NCBI GenBank assembly: GCA_910588545.1
Contig: CAJUOU010000001.1
Span: 1 to 64,000, forward strand
Origin: an uncultured Christensenellaceae bacterium
GTDB taxonomy: Bacteria; Bacillota; Clostridia; Christensenellales; UBA3700
DNA length: 64,000 nucleotides
Reading direction: 5' to 3'
Part shown: positions 33,539 through 42,715 of the stretch, piece by piece
Numbering within the stretch: the first letter of the stretch is position 1
Layout of the letters: the number at the start of each line of letters is the position of its first letter
The notes under the pieces: model-generated
Databases searched by the model: none
Told to the model about the DNA's origin: nothing
The model's input: the letters and a program-made list of their open reading frames with translations, nothing else
Program-made: the position numbers and the translations under genes

Positions 33539-36361
33539 ATGAAAGACGAAATAATTGTCAGAGGTGCAAGAGAAAACAATTTAAAAAATATAAATGTGAC
33601 AATTCCAAGGGATAAATTGGTTGTGTTTACAGGCCTTTCGGGCTCGGGTAAATCGTCACTTGCTTTCGATACTATTTTTGCGGAGGGACAAAGACGTTAT
33701 ATCGAAAGTTTGTCATCCTATGCAAGAATGTTTTTGGGGCAGATGGATAAACCGGATGTGGACGGTATCGAAGGTATATCTCCGGCTATTTCAATCGACC
33801 AAAAGACAACTTCACACAACCCGCGTTCCACGGTTGGTACTGTTACGGAAATCTATGACTATTTAAGATTGTTATATGCAAGAATCGGTATTCCTCACTG
33901 TCCTAAATGCGGTAAGGAAATTAAACATCAAACGGTTGACCAAATTGTAGATAAAATTATCGCTTTTGGGGATAAAACAAAAGTTATAATCGTTGCTCCC
34001 GTTGTTCGTGGCAGAAAGGGCGAATATACTAAACAGCTAGATGGTTACAGAAAAAGCGGATATTTGAGGGTGCAAATCGACGGAATCGATTATTCCCTTG
34101 ATAGCGATGAAGTTATTTTGGATAAGAATGTCAAACATAATATCAATGTAGTTATCGATAGGTTGGTTATTAAAGATGGTATATCAAAAAGACTTTCCGA
34201 CAGTGTGGAAAATGCCTTAAAGCTTGCAGGCGGTTTGGTAGAAGCTCAAATCGACGGAACTCGTCAGTTGTTTTCTATAAATTATGCTTGTCCAGACTGT
34301 GACATTTCCATTGAAGAACTTGCTCCAAGAATGTTTAGCTTTAATAACCCTTTTGGAGCTTGTCCTAAGTGTCACGGTTTGGGTTTTAATAATGTGATAG
34401 ACATTAATAAGCTTGTAAAAGATTGGAACAAGTCTCTTAGCGACGGCGCTATTGAAGTTTCGGGGTGGAACTTGGATACAAGTAGGATATCCAGCAGTGT
34501 TTTGAGGGTTGTTGCAAAGCAAAACGGCTTTGATTTAAACACACCTCTTAAAGATTTACCTAAAAAAGCCATTGATTTGCTTATGTATGGCGACGATAAG
34601 GAATATACTGTAAATTACGCATCATCCTCCTTTAACGGGGCTTATAAAATGAAGTTTGAGGGCGTTGCAAGTAATTTGGAACGTAGGTATAACGAAACAA
34701 CTTCCGATTTTGTAAAGCAAGAGATTGAAAGGTATATGACACAGGAACCTTGTGACTTGTGTCACGGAAAAAGACTTAAAAAGGAAGCTTTGTCTGTAAC
34801 AGTAGGCGGAATGAACATTGCCGAACTATGCGACTTGCCTATTATCAAAGCGAAAGAATTTTTTGAAAATTTGACTTTGACAAATACCGAAATGCAAATT
34901 GCAAAACAGATTTTGACTGAAATAAATGCACGACTTAGCTTTTTGTGCAATGTCGGTTTGACATATTTGACTCTTTCACGTTCCGCAGGAACTTTATCGG
35001 GCGGCGAAGCACAAAGAATTAGGCTTGCAACTCAAATTGGTAGCGGTCTTACGGGAGTTTTGTATATTTTGGACGAGCCAAGCATAGGTTTGCACCAAAG
35101 AGATAACGAAAAACTGCTAAAAACATTGCAATCGTTGAGAGATTTGGGCAATTCGTTGATTGTAGTAGAGCACGATGAAGACACTATGCGTTTAGCCGAT
35201 TATATTGTAGATATCGGTCCGAAAGCAGGTGTCCATGGTGGCGAAGTCGTTTGTTGCGGTACTCCTGAAGAAGTTATGAATTGCGAGCAGTCTATAACAG
35301 GTCAATATATGAGCGGCAAAAAGAAAATTGCGGTGCCTAAAACAAGAAGAAAAGGCAACGGATTGTATATCACAGTTAACGGCGCAAAGCAAAACAACTT
35401 GAAAAATGTTTCGGTTAAAATCCCGCTTGGAAAGTTTAATGCGGTTACGGGCGTATCAGGTAGCGGTAAGTCAAGCTTGGTAAATGGTATTATTTATCCT
35501 GTTTTGCAAGCTAAACTTAATGGTGCAAGGCAAAAATTTACTAATTGCGATAGCATTGACGGGATTGAAAATTTGGATAAAGTTATTTGCATTGACCAAT
35601 CTCCGATAGGAAGAACTCCGCGCTCCAACCCTGCAACTTATACGGGTGTATTTTCTGCAATAAGGGAATTGTTTGCAAGCACTCCCGAAGCAAAGGCTCG
35701 CGGTTATAAAGCTGGTAGATTTAGTTTTAATGTGGCAGGTGGCAGGTGCGAAAACTGTTCGGGCGATGGTATTATAAAAATAGAAATGCACTTTTTATCC
35801 GATGTTTATGTGCCTTGCGAGGTGTGCGGCGGTAAACGTTACAATAGGGAGACCTTGCAAGTAACATACAAAGGAAAGTCAATTTACGATGTTTTGGAAA
35901 TGACTGTAGACGAGGCATGTGTATTTTTTGAAAATTTGCCGTCTATTTATAAAAAAATAAAAACTTTGCAAGAGGTTGGACTTGGCTATATCAAATTAGG
36001 GCAATCTGCAACAACATTGTCGGGTGGCGAAGCACAAAGGGTAAAGCTTGCTACCGAGCTTGCAAAACGCAGTACAGGAAAAACTTTTTATATTTTGGAT
36101 GAGCCTACAACAGGTCTTCATACACACGATGTTAAAAAGTTAATTGGCATTTTGGATAAACTTTGCGATATGGGCAATACAGTCCTTGTAATAGAGCATA
36201 ATTTGGACGTTATAAAAGTAGCAGATAATATTATAGATTTAGGACCTGAGGGAGGCGATGACGGCGGTAGGATTTTAATTACAGGTACTCCGGAAGAAGT
36301 TGCCAAGTTTGAGGGAAGTTATACGGGTAAATTCCTTATAGATAAACTTGAGTATAAATAA
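33539..36361 (+). CDS. uvrA: Excinuclease ABC subunit A
   Basis: DNA-damage recognition ATPase that loads UvrB. A 940-residue protein with two ABC modules: Walker A GLSGSGKSSLAFDT near 31 and GVSGSGKSSLVNGI near 640, and signatures LSGGEAQRIRLA and LSGGEAQRVKLA. Zinc-binding Cys pairs are visible (CPKCGK; CHGKR region; CENCSGDG with CEVCGGKRYN). Length is standard. It starts behind GTGGTG 5 bases upstream and ends in a strong terminator. Confidence 0.98.
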   Translation: MKDEIIVRGARENNLKNINVTIPRDKLVVFTGLSGSGKSSLAFDTIFAEGQRRYIESLSSYARMFLGQMDKPDVDGIEGISPAISIDQKTTSHNPRSTVGTVTEIYDYLRLLYARIGIPHCPKCGKEIKHQTVDQIVDKIIAFGDKTKVIIVAPVVRGRKGEYTKQLDGYRKSGYLRVQIDGIDYSLDSDEVILDKNVKHNINVVIDRLVIKDGISKRLSDSVENALKLAGGLVEAQIDGTRQLFSINYACPDCDISIEELAPRMFSFNNPFGACPKCHGLGFNNVIDINKLVKDWNKSLSDGAIEVSGWNLDTSRISSSVLRVVAKQNGFDLNTPLKDLPKKAIDLLMYGDDKEYTVNYASSSFNGAYKMKFEGVASNLERRYNETTSDFVKQEIERYMTQEPCDLCHGKRLKKEALSVTVGGMNIAELCDLPIIKAKEFFENLTLTNTEMQIAKQILTEINARLSFLCNVGLTYLTLSRSAGTLSGGEAQRIRLATQIGSGLTGVLYILDEPSIGLHQRDNEKLLKTLQSLRDLGNSLIVVEHDEDTMRLADYIVDIGPKAGVHGGEVVCCGTPEEVMNCEQSITGQYMSGKKKIAVPKTRRKGNGLYITVNGAKQNNLKNVSVKIPLGKFNAVTGVSGSGKSSLVNGIIYPVLQAKLNGARQKFTNCDSIDGIENLDKVICIDQSPIGRTPRSNPATYTGVFSAIRELFASTPEAKARGYKAGRFSFNVAGGRCENCSGDGIIKIEMHFLSDVYVPCEVCGGKRYNRETLQVTYKGKSIYDVLEMTVDEACVFFENLPSIYKKIKTLQEVGLGYIKLGQSATTLSGGEAQRVKLATELAKRSTGKTFYILDEPTTGLHTHDVKKLIGILDKLCDMGNTVLVIEHNLDVIKVADNIIDLGPEGGDDGGRILITGTPEEVAKFEGSYTGKFLIDKLEYK

Positions 36362-36402
36362 ATGTAATATAAATTATCTTTATTATAAATTACAACAAAC
36401 AA

Positions 36403-36435
36403 AAAACAGCTTATTGTATATCGATAAGCTGTTTT
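36403..36435 (+). terminator. Intrinsic terminator of uvrBA
   Basis: AAAACAGCTTAT pairs with ATAAGCTGTTTT around a 9-base loop. Confidence 0.9.
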
Positions 36436-36573
36436 GCTATGTTATGAAAATTTAATAGTTACAATTAAATAAAGTAGAATAAAATAATTTTTTGTATATT
36501 AACTAAGTATCGCGACAATATGAGAAAAAAGTGTCAGAAAAAGTATACTTTTTCTGACAAAATTGATAAAAAT

Positions 36574-36595
36574 ACTTGCGAAAATCGGTATTAAT
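36574..36595 (-). repeat. Dispersed 22-bp motif
   Basis: Minus strand ATTAATACCGATTTTCG followed by CAAGT. Ends 38 bases before the ATG at 36634. Confidence 0.6.
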
Positions 36596-36633
36596 GCGAA
36601 AAAAAATAACTAATTATAAAAAGGAGAAAGAGT

Positions 36634-37137
36634 ATGTATTGTAAAAATTGTGGGGCGGAAATGCCTGACGGTGCTGTTTTATGTGTAAAATGCGGTTATA
36701 TGAAATCCGATATTGCAAATGTGACAGAATCTGGTAGTAGCACAAAGGCAAAGAAAGGTAATAAAACTTTAATTCTTAGCATTTGTATTAGCATAGTAAA
36801 TATTTTAATGTGCATAACTTGTTGCATATTATTGGCTGTCAGTGTAAATAGTTATCTATCGACTAATGAAAATTATAAGTTTAGGAGCATCTTAGACGCT
36901 GTTGATGCAAATTTGCAGACTGATTATTCTAGTCAAGGAATGGTAACAAAATATAAAAACTATAACGATGTTTATGTAAAGTATCGTTATAATGACCTTA
37001 ATAGAGATGTAGACAGTGTATTGGTCATATTAATTTTGAGTAATAAAGGATATAACTGTGATTATGTATATACAGTTTGTAGTGAAATTGAAATTGACAA
37101 TGCGATTAAGTGTATGAAAGAGCAACTTAGGAGGTAA
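36634..37137 (+). CDS. Zinc-ribbon membrane protein
   Basis: A 167-residue protein with an N-terminal zinc ribbon (CKNCGAEMPDGAVLCVKCG, residues 3-21), a short linker, one membrane helix (about 46-72, CISIVNILMCITCCILLA) and an extracytoplasmic domain of about 95 residues with no known match. Such zinc-ribbon proteins with one helix are common in Firmicutes and poorly understood. Ribosome site AAGGAG. It is translationally coupled to the next gene, whose GGAGG site lies in its last codons. Confidence 0.8.
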   Translation: MYCKNCGAEMPDGAVLCVKCGYMKSDIANVTESGSSTKAKKGNKTLILSICISIVNILMCITCCILLAVSVNSYLSTNENYKFRSILDAVDANLQTDYSSQGMVTKYKNYNDVYVKYRYNDLNRDVDSVLVILILSNKGYNCDYVYTVCSEIEIDNAIKCMKEQLRR

Positions 37138-37140
37138 ATT

Positions 37141-37550
37141 ATGAATAAAAAAGCAGTCAACATAGTTTTTTATGTCACTAATATAACTTTTGTTTTTTTG
37201 TTTTTGGTGTTAATTTTATTTTTTGTTTTTGCAACAAATTTTCAATATCAAAATTATCGCAAAATAGCAATATTATGCAGGTACAGCAACAAATAAATTC
37301 GCAATATAAATTGACCTATGACAATGGTTATTCCAGATATTTGGGACATGATATTCAAGGAATATATATTTTTGAAATATCTTTGAACAGCAAAACAGAA
37401 GACAATCAATTTACACCCGGAGAAACATTTTATGTAGCCTATAATATTAAACAAAATTCTTTGATTACCAAAGAGTATACTTTGGAAAAATTGCTAAAAA
37501 TGACAGGGTACATAAGTAATTATATTGAATATAAAAATACAGATTGGTAA
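37141..37550 (+). pseudogene. Small membrane protein gene with an apparent frameshift
   Basis: An ATG at 37141 behind AGGAGG starts a frame with one membrane helix (FVFLFLVLILFFVFAT) that stops at 37296. A second frame, open from before 37230 to 37550, continues with a soluble domain (QINSQYKLTYDNGYSRYLGH and beyond). Joined by one indel in the T-rich helix-coding stretch (about 37185-37230) they give a normal membrane protein of about 135 residues with the same build as the upstream gene. A second start at ATG 37275 has no ribosome site. A sequencing error or a true disruption would look the same. Confidence 0.55.
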
Positions 37551-37690
37551 TAAATTTTTAAATAGCAAAAAATTAATCACAAACCGCATTTGTTTTGTAT
37601 ATAATATAGTAAGTTGAATTTTTAACAATAAGCCTAAGACAAAAGTTTAGACTATTAATATAAAATTTTTCAAAATTTTCAAAAAAATAC

Positions 37691-37719
37691 TTGACAAAGT
37701 GTTTTATATTTATTATACT
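37691..37719 (+). promoter_or_regulatory. Promoter of tRNA-Asn
   Basis: TTGACA (37691-37696), 17-base spacer, TATACT (37714-37719), 22 bases before the tRNA. Confidence 0.8.
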
Positions 37720-37741
37720 ATGTGAGTACAAAACAAAATTT

Positions 37742-37817
37742 GCCCTAATAGCTCAGTCGGTAGAGCATGCGGCTGTTAACCGCAGTGTCACAGGTTCGAG
37801 TCCTGTTTGGGGCGCCA
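37742..37817 (+). tRNA. tRNA-Asn (anticodon GTT), CCA encoded
   Basis: Full cloverleaf: acceptor GCCCTAA with TTGGGGC, D stem GCTC/GAGC, anticodon stem TGCGG/CCGCA around CTGTTAA, T arm ACAGG-TTCGAGT-CCTGT, discriminator G and encoded CCA. 76 bases. Confidence 0.98.
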
Positions 37818-37821
37818 AGGA

Positions 37822-37861
37822 AATAAGACGAGCTATTATGTTAAGTTCGTCTTATTTTTTA
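37822..37861 (+). terminator. Intrinsic terminator of tRNA-Asn
   Basis: AATAAGACGA pairs with TCGTCTTATT and is followed by TTTT. A weaker hairpin with T-rich tail follows at about 37913-37945 (TCTAGGA/TCTTAGA). Confidence 0.85.
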
Positions 37862-38033
37862 TGATTATGTTGGATTAAGACTGCTACTTATAGATAATAA
37901 GTAAAAATGGTCTTCTAGGAGTAAAAATCTTAGAGGGCTTTTTATTTTTTATTGGGATAAATATTTTTAAAACATATTGCAAAATTGGTGGTTTTGTGGT
38001 AAAATTTATTAATTAAATAATTAAGGGGTAGTT

Positions 38034-39641
38034 ATGAAGTTATCGGAATTTGGGATAAGTAAGGATAGCAGTAATTTATCGAAAAAGATTTTTAATGTTT
38101 TTAAGGAAATTAAGGAAAAGGGTATAGATTTGCTTGAGTGGGATGTTAATGACCTTGTGTTTGACAGGGATTTTATCCGCGAGCAAATGTTTATTTCCAA
38201 CACTGCAAGCGAAAAAGAACTTGCTAATTCTATGCGAAACATTGCAATCAAAGCGGAAGATATTGAAAATTTAACCATCGACGGTATGGGTAATCGCATT
38301 TTATTTAATAATAGAGCGGTGCAAATTGCCTTACTTAATTGTAAAAATATTGTATTTCAAAACTTTATGATAGATTATGTCAATCCGTCGGTTGCGGAGT
38401 TTAAAGTTGTCGGCAAAGGTTTTGGGTATGTGGATATATCTATAAATCAAGATACGCTATACACCATTAAATGTGGCAGACTGCATTTTTGCTATGATGA
38501 CAAAAGCCGTTGTGTAATACAGGAATTTAATCCTACAACAGAAATAACCCGTCGTGTGGATTGGGTATCGTATACTAGCCATAATGTTTTTAACAACAAA
38601 AGATGTAAAAAACTTGATAACGATATTATAAGAGTTTATACATGGCTAAAATGTTTTGATAAAGGCAATATTTATCAGCTTAATTGGGTAAGACGTGATG
38701 GAACTTGCTTTTTTATGGATAAGTGTAAAGATATCGTAATAGATAACTGTATGTTTTTATATATGCATGGTATGGGAGTGCTTGCACAGTTAACTGAAAA
38801 TGTAACTATAAAGGATACCTCCTTTATGCCAAATGGTGTCCATCGCAGAACAACAGCTTCCTTTGCCGACATTATGCACTTTGTAAATTGCAAAGGTGTT
38901 ATGAAAGTAAACAAAGTAATGGTTGACGGCACACGTGATGACGTTATTAATAATCATGGAATACATTTTAAAATTGTTAAAGTGGAAGGGAATAAGGTGC
39001 AATGCAAGTTTGCACATCCGCAAGCTTATGGCTTTAATTGCTTTTTTGAGGGAGATGAAATTGAGTTTATTGATTCTTCGAGTTTGTTACCTATTGGCAG
39101 TGCAAAAGTTAAGCAAAGCAATAAGATTAGCCCAAGAATTACCGAAATCGAGCTTTGCGATATTGCGGATAATAGCGTAATTAAAGTAGGGGGCGTGATA
39201 GAAAATGCAACTTGGACATCTTCGCTTGTTGTGGACAATCTTGAAACATATAATGTGCCTACAAGAGGAATACTTGTAACTACACGCAAACCTGTTGTTA
39301 TCAAAAATTGCGTTTTCCACAAATGCTATATGCCTTCGATTCATATATCCGATGATGCTCGCAGTTGGTACGAAAGCGGCTATTGCACGGATGTTTTGAT
39401 TGAAAATAACGTGTTTGATAACTGCAAAGACTATGCGATAAGCATTTGGCCTGAAAATACAGGCAATAAATCTGTACATAAAAATATTAGGATATTAAAC
39501 AACAAGTTTATTTCGGACAATGGTAAAATTTTGATTGCAAAATGTGCCGACGGCGTAATATTTGATAATAATGAGATTATAACTGAGCAAAAAGTGGATG
39601 TCAAATTGAATAATTTGGAAAATTCGAAAATTAATTTGTAA
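38034..39641 (+). CDS. Beta-helix glycoside hydrolase resembling GH110 alpha-1,3-galactosidase
   Basis: A 535-residue protein with right-handed parallel beta-helix repeats (NLTIDGMGNRILF, NITIKDTSF-like, VLIENNVFDNC, IRILNNKF). The core segment near residues 279-308 (ADIMHFVNCKG, then GTRDDVINNHGIHF) matches what I know of GH110 active-site surroundings, with candidate acids Asp280 and Asp301/302. GH110 enzymes remove branched or linear alpha-1,3-galactose, including blood-group B. Known ones are secreted; here no signal peptide is seen, so the substrate would need import. Ribosome site AAGGGG. With the GH36 and GH3 genes it suggests use of galactose-containing glycans. Family call rests on motif memory. 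Confidence 0.65.
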   Translation: MKLSEFGISKDSSNLSKKIFNVFKEIKEKGIDLLEWDVNDLVFDRDFIREQMFISNTASEKELANSMRNIAIKAEDIENLTIDGMGNRILFNNRAVQIALLNCKNIVFQNFMIDYVNPSVAEFKVVGKGFGYVDISINQDTLYTIKCGRLHFCYDDKSRCVIQEFNPTTEITRRVDWVSYTSHNVFNNKRCKKLDNDIIRVYTWLKCFDKGNIYQLNWVRRDGTCFFMDKCKDIVIDNCMFLYMHGMGVLAQLTENVTIKDTSFMPNGVHRRTTASFADIMHFVNCKGVMKVNKVMVDGTRDDVINNHGIHFKIVKVEGNKVQCKFAHPQAYGFNCFFEGDEIEFIDSSSLLPIGSAKVKQSNKISPRITEIELCDIADNSVIKVGGVIENATWTSSLVVDNLETYNVPTRGILVTTRKPVVIKNCVFHKCYMPSIHISDDARSWYESGYCTDVLIENNVFDNCKDYAISIWPENTGNKSVHKNIRILNNKFISDNGKILIAKCADGVIFDNNEIITEQKVDVKLNNLENSKINL

Positions 39642-39778
39642 AAATAGTAATTATTATTATTTACAAATCAATAAAATTAGTGTATAATCATTTGTAGGAT
39701 AAAGTAAAAATATTGTTTTTTGTTATAGTTATCCTAATTAATAACTAATAAATTTTACGATATAAGGAGAAAAGAGTT

Positions 39779-39985
39779 TTGGCTAAAGTTACAATGAATA
39801 AAGCCTTGTGCAAAAGTTGCGGACTTTGCGTTACTGCATGTCCTAAACAAATTATCAAAATAAGCACAACAGATATGAATAACAAAGGCTATTTTGTTGC
39901 CGAAGTTATTGATATGGAAAAGTGTATCGGTTGTGCATTTTGTGCGACTATGTGTCCTGATTGCGTTATAGAGGTGGAGAAATAA
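39779..39985 (+). CDS. Two-cluster ferredoxin subunit of 2-oxoacid:ferredoxin oxidoreductase
   Basis: A 68-residue protein with two 4Fe-4S motifs, CKSCGLCVTACPK and CIGCAFCATMCPDC, as in the delta (KorD/VorD-type) subunit. The start is taken at TTG 39779 because AAGGAG lies 8 bases upstream; ATG 39794 would be too far. The stop overlaps the ATG of the next gene (TAATG), so the four genes 39779-42324 form one operon. It passes electrons from the catalytic core to free ferredoxin. Confidence 0.93.
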   Translation: MAKVTMNKALCKSCGLCVTACPKQIIKISTTDMNNKGYFVAEVIDMEKCIGCAFCATMCPDCVIEVEK

Positions 39986-41049
39986 TGGAAGATAAAGTTT
40001 TGATGAAAGGCAATGAAGCTATTGCCGAGGCAGCTATTCGCGGAGGCTGCAGAGCGTTTTTCGGTTACCCTATTACTCCGCAAAACGAAATTCCCGAGTA
40101 TATGTCGGTACGTATGCCTGAAGTTGGAGGAGTATTTATCCAATCCGAAAGTGAAGTTGCGGCAATTAATATGGTTTATGGTGCAGGTGGCACAGGTGTA
40201 AGAGCTATGACAAGTAGTTCATCTCCCGGTATTTCCCTAAAGCAAGAGGGTATAAGTTACATTTGCGGTGCGGAAATCCCATGTGTAATAGTTAACATGG
40301 TAAGAAGTGGTCCGGGACTTGGGGGTATTCAACCTGCTCAATGTGACTATTTTCAAGCTGTAAAAGGCGGTGGCCACGGCGATTATAAAATGTTGGTTTA
40401 CGGACCAAACAGCGTTCAAGAATGTATGGATTTGATGTACAATGCGTTTGATAAAGCTTTTGAGTATCGTATTCCCGTAATGATTTTGGGCGATGGTATG
40501 TTAGGGCAAATTATGGAGCCTGTTACTTTGCCGCCAATGAAAGATATGTCAAAAGACATTCGTCCTGATTGGGCAACAGACGGTACAAGGTTTGGAAAAC
40601 AACATAGAGTTATAAATTCTTTGTATATTCAACCTGATGAGCTTGAGGCAGTTAACCACAAGTTATTTGCAAAGTATGATTTGATGGCTGAAAAGGAAAC
40701 TATGTGCGAAGAATATTTGTGCGAGGATGCCGAAATCGTACTTACTGCTTACGGCACTGTAGCTCGTATAGTAAAAAGTGCTGTAGATATGTTACGTGAG
40801 CAAGGTCACAAGGTAGGTATGATTAGACCTATAACATTGTTCCCTTTCCCAACTGCAAACTACGAGAAAATTGCAAATATGTCTAATGTTAAGGAGATAA
40901 TGTCTATAGAACTTTCCATGGGACAAATGATAGAAGATGTTAAATTGAGTGTAAACGGCAAAAAACCTGTTAAATTTTACGGCAGATGCGGTGGTAATGT
41001 TATGACTGCCGAAGATATTGTGGCTGAAGTTTTAAAGGAGGAAAAGTAA
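39985..41049 (+). CDS. vorB: 2-oxoacid:ferredoxin oxidoreductase alpha subunit (VorB type)
   Basis: Part of the CoA-dependent oxidative decarboxylation of 2-oxoacids, probably branched-chain 2-oxoacids by resemblance to VorB (3-methyl-2-oxobutanoate). The 354-residue protein starts MEDKVLMKGNEAIAEAAI, followed by FFGYPITPQNEIPEYM and the SGPGLGGIQPAQCDYFQ region of the pyrimidine-binding domain, then a transketolase C-like domain with MIRPITLFPFP. The ATG overlaps the ferredoxin stop, with GAGGTGGAG as ribosome site. A 2-oxoglutarate (Kor) specificity is the main alternative and cannot be excluded. Confidence 0.93.
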   Translation: MEDKVLMKGNEAIAEAAIRGGCRAFFGYPITPQNEIPEYMSVRMPEVGGVFIQSESEVAAINMVYGAGGTGVRAMTSSSSPGISLKQEGISYICGAEIPCVIVNMVRSGPGLGGIQPAQCDYFQAVKGGGHGDYKMLVYGPNSVQECMDLMYNAFDKAFEYRIPVMILGDGMLGQIMEPVTLPPMKDMSKDIRPDWATDGTRFGKQHRVINSLYIQPDELEAVNHKLFAKYDLMAEKETMCEEYLCEDAEIVLTAYGTVARIVKSAVDMLREQGHKVGMIRPITLFPFPTANYEKIANMSNVKEIMSIELSMGQMIEDVKLSVNGKKPVKFYGRCGGNVMTAEDIVAEVLKEEK

Positions 41050-41050
41050 T

Positions 41051-41797
41051 ATGAAAAAAGTTTTTGAAAAACCTAAAATGTTGACTGATGTTCCTTTCCA
41101 CTATTGCCCAGGCTGTTCACATGGTATTGTACATAGAATGGTTGCAAGCGCTATTGACAAATTGAATGCGGAAAAAGTTATCGGCGTAGCACCCGTAGGT
41201 TGTGCGGTTTTTGCTTACGATTATTTTAATTGCGATATGCAAGAGGCGGCTCACGGCAGAGCACCGGCAGTTGCTACAGGTATCAAACGTACCAATCCCG
41301 ATGCTATAGTTTTTGCTTATCAAGGCGACGGAGACTTGGCAAGTATCGGTATGGCGGAAATTGTTCATGCTGCAGCAAGAAGTGAAAATATTACTGTAAT
41401 ATTTATTAACAATGCAATTTACGGAATGACGGGCGGACAAATGGCACCTACTACAATGATTGGTCAAAAAGCTACTACTTGTCAACAAGGCAGAAGTGTA
41501 GAGCTTAACGGTTACCCTATTCACGTATCCGAAATGTTGGCTCAATTACAAGGTCCTTGCTATATTGAAAGAGTTTCCACTCACGATGTAAAGCACGTTA
41601 AACAAGCGGAAAAAGCTATTGACAGAGCTTTTCGTAATCAAGCAGAGGGTAAAGGTTTCAGTTTGGTAGAAGTTTTGTCTTCTTGTCCTACAAATTGGGG
41701 CAAAAATCCTCTTGATGCAATGAAGTGGGTTGAAGAAGAAATGTGTAAAATTTATCCTTTGGGAGTATTTAAGGACACTGCAAAGGAGGAAAAATAA
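41051..41797 (+). CDS. 2-oxoacid:ferredoxin oxidoreductase beta subunit, TPP-binding
   Basis: A 248-residue thiamine diphosphate-binding subunit. YCPGCSHGIVHR near residue 18 and the TPP/Mg motif GDGDLASIGMAEIVHAAAR with INNAIYGMTGGQMAPTT are intact. One base separates it from the alpha-subunit stop, and its stop overlaps the gamma-subunit start. It carries out decarboxylation and holds the reaction intermediate; its Cys residues near the start may ligate a cluster, as in related enzymes. Confidence 0.94.
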   Translation: MKKVFEKPKMLTDVPFHYCPGCSHGIVHRMVASAIDKLNAEKVIGVAPVGCAVFAYDYFNCDMQEAAHGRAPAVATGIKRTNPDAIVFAYQGDGDLASIGMAEIVHAAARSENITVIFINNAIYGMTGGQMAPTTMIGQKATTCQQGRSVELNGYPIHVSEMLAQLQGPCYIERVSTHDVKHVKQAEKAIDRAFRNQAEGKGFSLVEVLSSCPTNWGKNPLDAMKWVEEEMCKIYPLGVFKDTAKEEK

Positions 41798-42324
41798 TGG
41801 ATAAAATTATAATTGCCGGTTTTGGCGGACAAGGTGTTTTGTCATTAGGTCAATTCATTGCGTATTCTGCAATGTATGAGGGTAAGGAAGTTTCTTGGCT
41901 TCCGTCTTATGGTCCTGAAATGCGTGGAGGTACTGCAAACTGTAGCGTTTGCGTGGACGATAGCCCTATAGCATCTCCTATTATTGCAGTTCCGGATACT
42001 TTGATTGCTATGAACAAACCAAGTTTGGACAAATTTGTAAACAGCGTAAGAGCAGGCGGTACGATTATCGTAAATAGTTCATTGATAGCTGACAAAGTAG
42101 AGAGGACGGATGTAAAAGTTATTTATGTAGATGCAAATAAAATTGCGTTGGAAGCACAAAATCCAAAGGCTGCAAACCTTGTTATTTTTGGCTCGTATGT
42201 TAAACATAGCGGCTCGCTAGATAAGGAAAATGCTGTAAATACTATTAGCAAAATATTTGCTAAAAAGCCAAAGTTTATCCCGTCTAATATAAAGGCTTTT
42301 GAATTAGGCTTTGCATTGGATTGA
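41797..42324 (+). CDS. 2-oxoacid:ferredoxin oxidoreductase gamma subunit
   Basis: A 175-residue catalytic-gamma domain protein (IIIAGFGGQGVLSLGQFIAY at the start, WLPSYGPEMRGGTANCSV in the middle), the usual partner that binds CoA in four-subunit enzymes. Last gene of the operon and followed by a terminator. The complex is cytoplasmic and gives ferredoxin electrons and acyl-CoA. Confidence 0.94.
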   Translation: MDKIIIAGFGGQGVLSLGQFIAYSAMYEGKEVSWLPSYGPEMRGGTANCSVCVDDSPIASPIIAVPDTLIAMNKPSLDKFVNSVRAGGTIIVNSSLIADKVERTDVKVIYVDANKIALEAQNPKAANLVIFGSYVKHSGSLDKENAVNTISKIFAKKPKFIPSNIKAFELGFALD

Positions 42325-42382
42325 TTGCAAGGAATTATTTTAATTGAAAATTGTAAAATAAAATAGAACAATAAATAAAAAT

Positions 42383-42404
42383 AAGGCGATTGAAAAGTCG
42401 CCTT
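42383..42404 (+). terminator. Intrinsic terminator of the oxidoreductase operon
   Basis: AAGGCGA and TCGCCTT around an 8-base loop, followed by GTTTATTT. Confidence 0.85.
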
Positions 42405-42478
42405 GTTTATTTATATATAATAGTTAGCTATTGAATTAATATAATTTTAGCAATAAAAAATTTATAAATACATAGAAT

Positions 42479-42703
42479 TTAATCTGTTTTTGTAAAATCA
42501 TAGTTTTCAATACCAAGCAAATAATCGCTTGAAACATCAAAATATATTGCCAAATTTTTTATATTGCTGGCAGTAGGCTCACTTAAATTTTTTTCCCACT
42601 TCATAACGGCAACATCGCTTACCCCAATGGCTTTTCCAAGGGTCATCAATGATATGTTATTTTCTTTACGTAATTCTTTTAATCTTTCTGCTAATTCTTT
42701 CAT
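42479..42703 (-). CDS. XRE-family regulator divergent from the LRR lipoprotein gene
   Basis: A 74-residue Cro/CI helix-turn-helix protein (ISLMTLGKAIGVSDVAVMKW, then PTASNIKNLAIYFDVSSDYL), not closely related to the three XRE proteins near 10 kb. It is divergent from the LRR lipoprotein at 42847; three related 14-bp dyads lie in the gap (42716, 42744, 42774). One lies exactly in the spacer of the lipoprotein promoter, so repression of that gene, with autoregulation, is the simplest reading. No effector domain is present, so how it is released is unknown. Confidence 0.9.
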   Translation of the reverse strand: MKELAERLKELRKENNISLMTLGKAIGVSDVAVMKWEKNLSEPTASNIKNLAIYFDVSSDYLLGIENYDFTKTD

Positions 42704-42715
42704 AATTTTATTATA

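Noticed and set aside
37880..37945. T-box or riboswitch between tRNA-Asn and the GH110-like gene
   Set aside because: Hairpins are present, but there is no T-box sequence (AGGGTGGNACCGCG) or known aptamer core. It looks like a second weak terminator.
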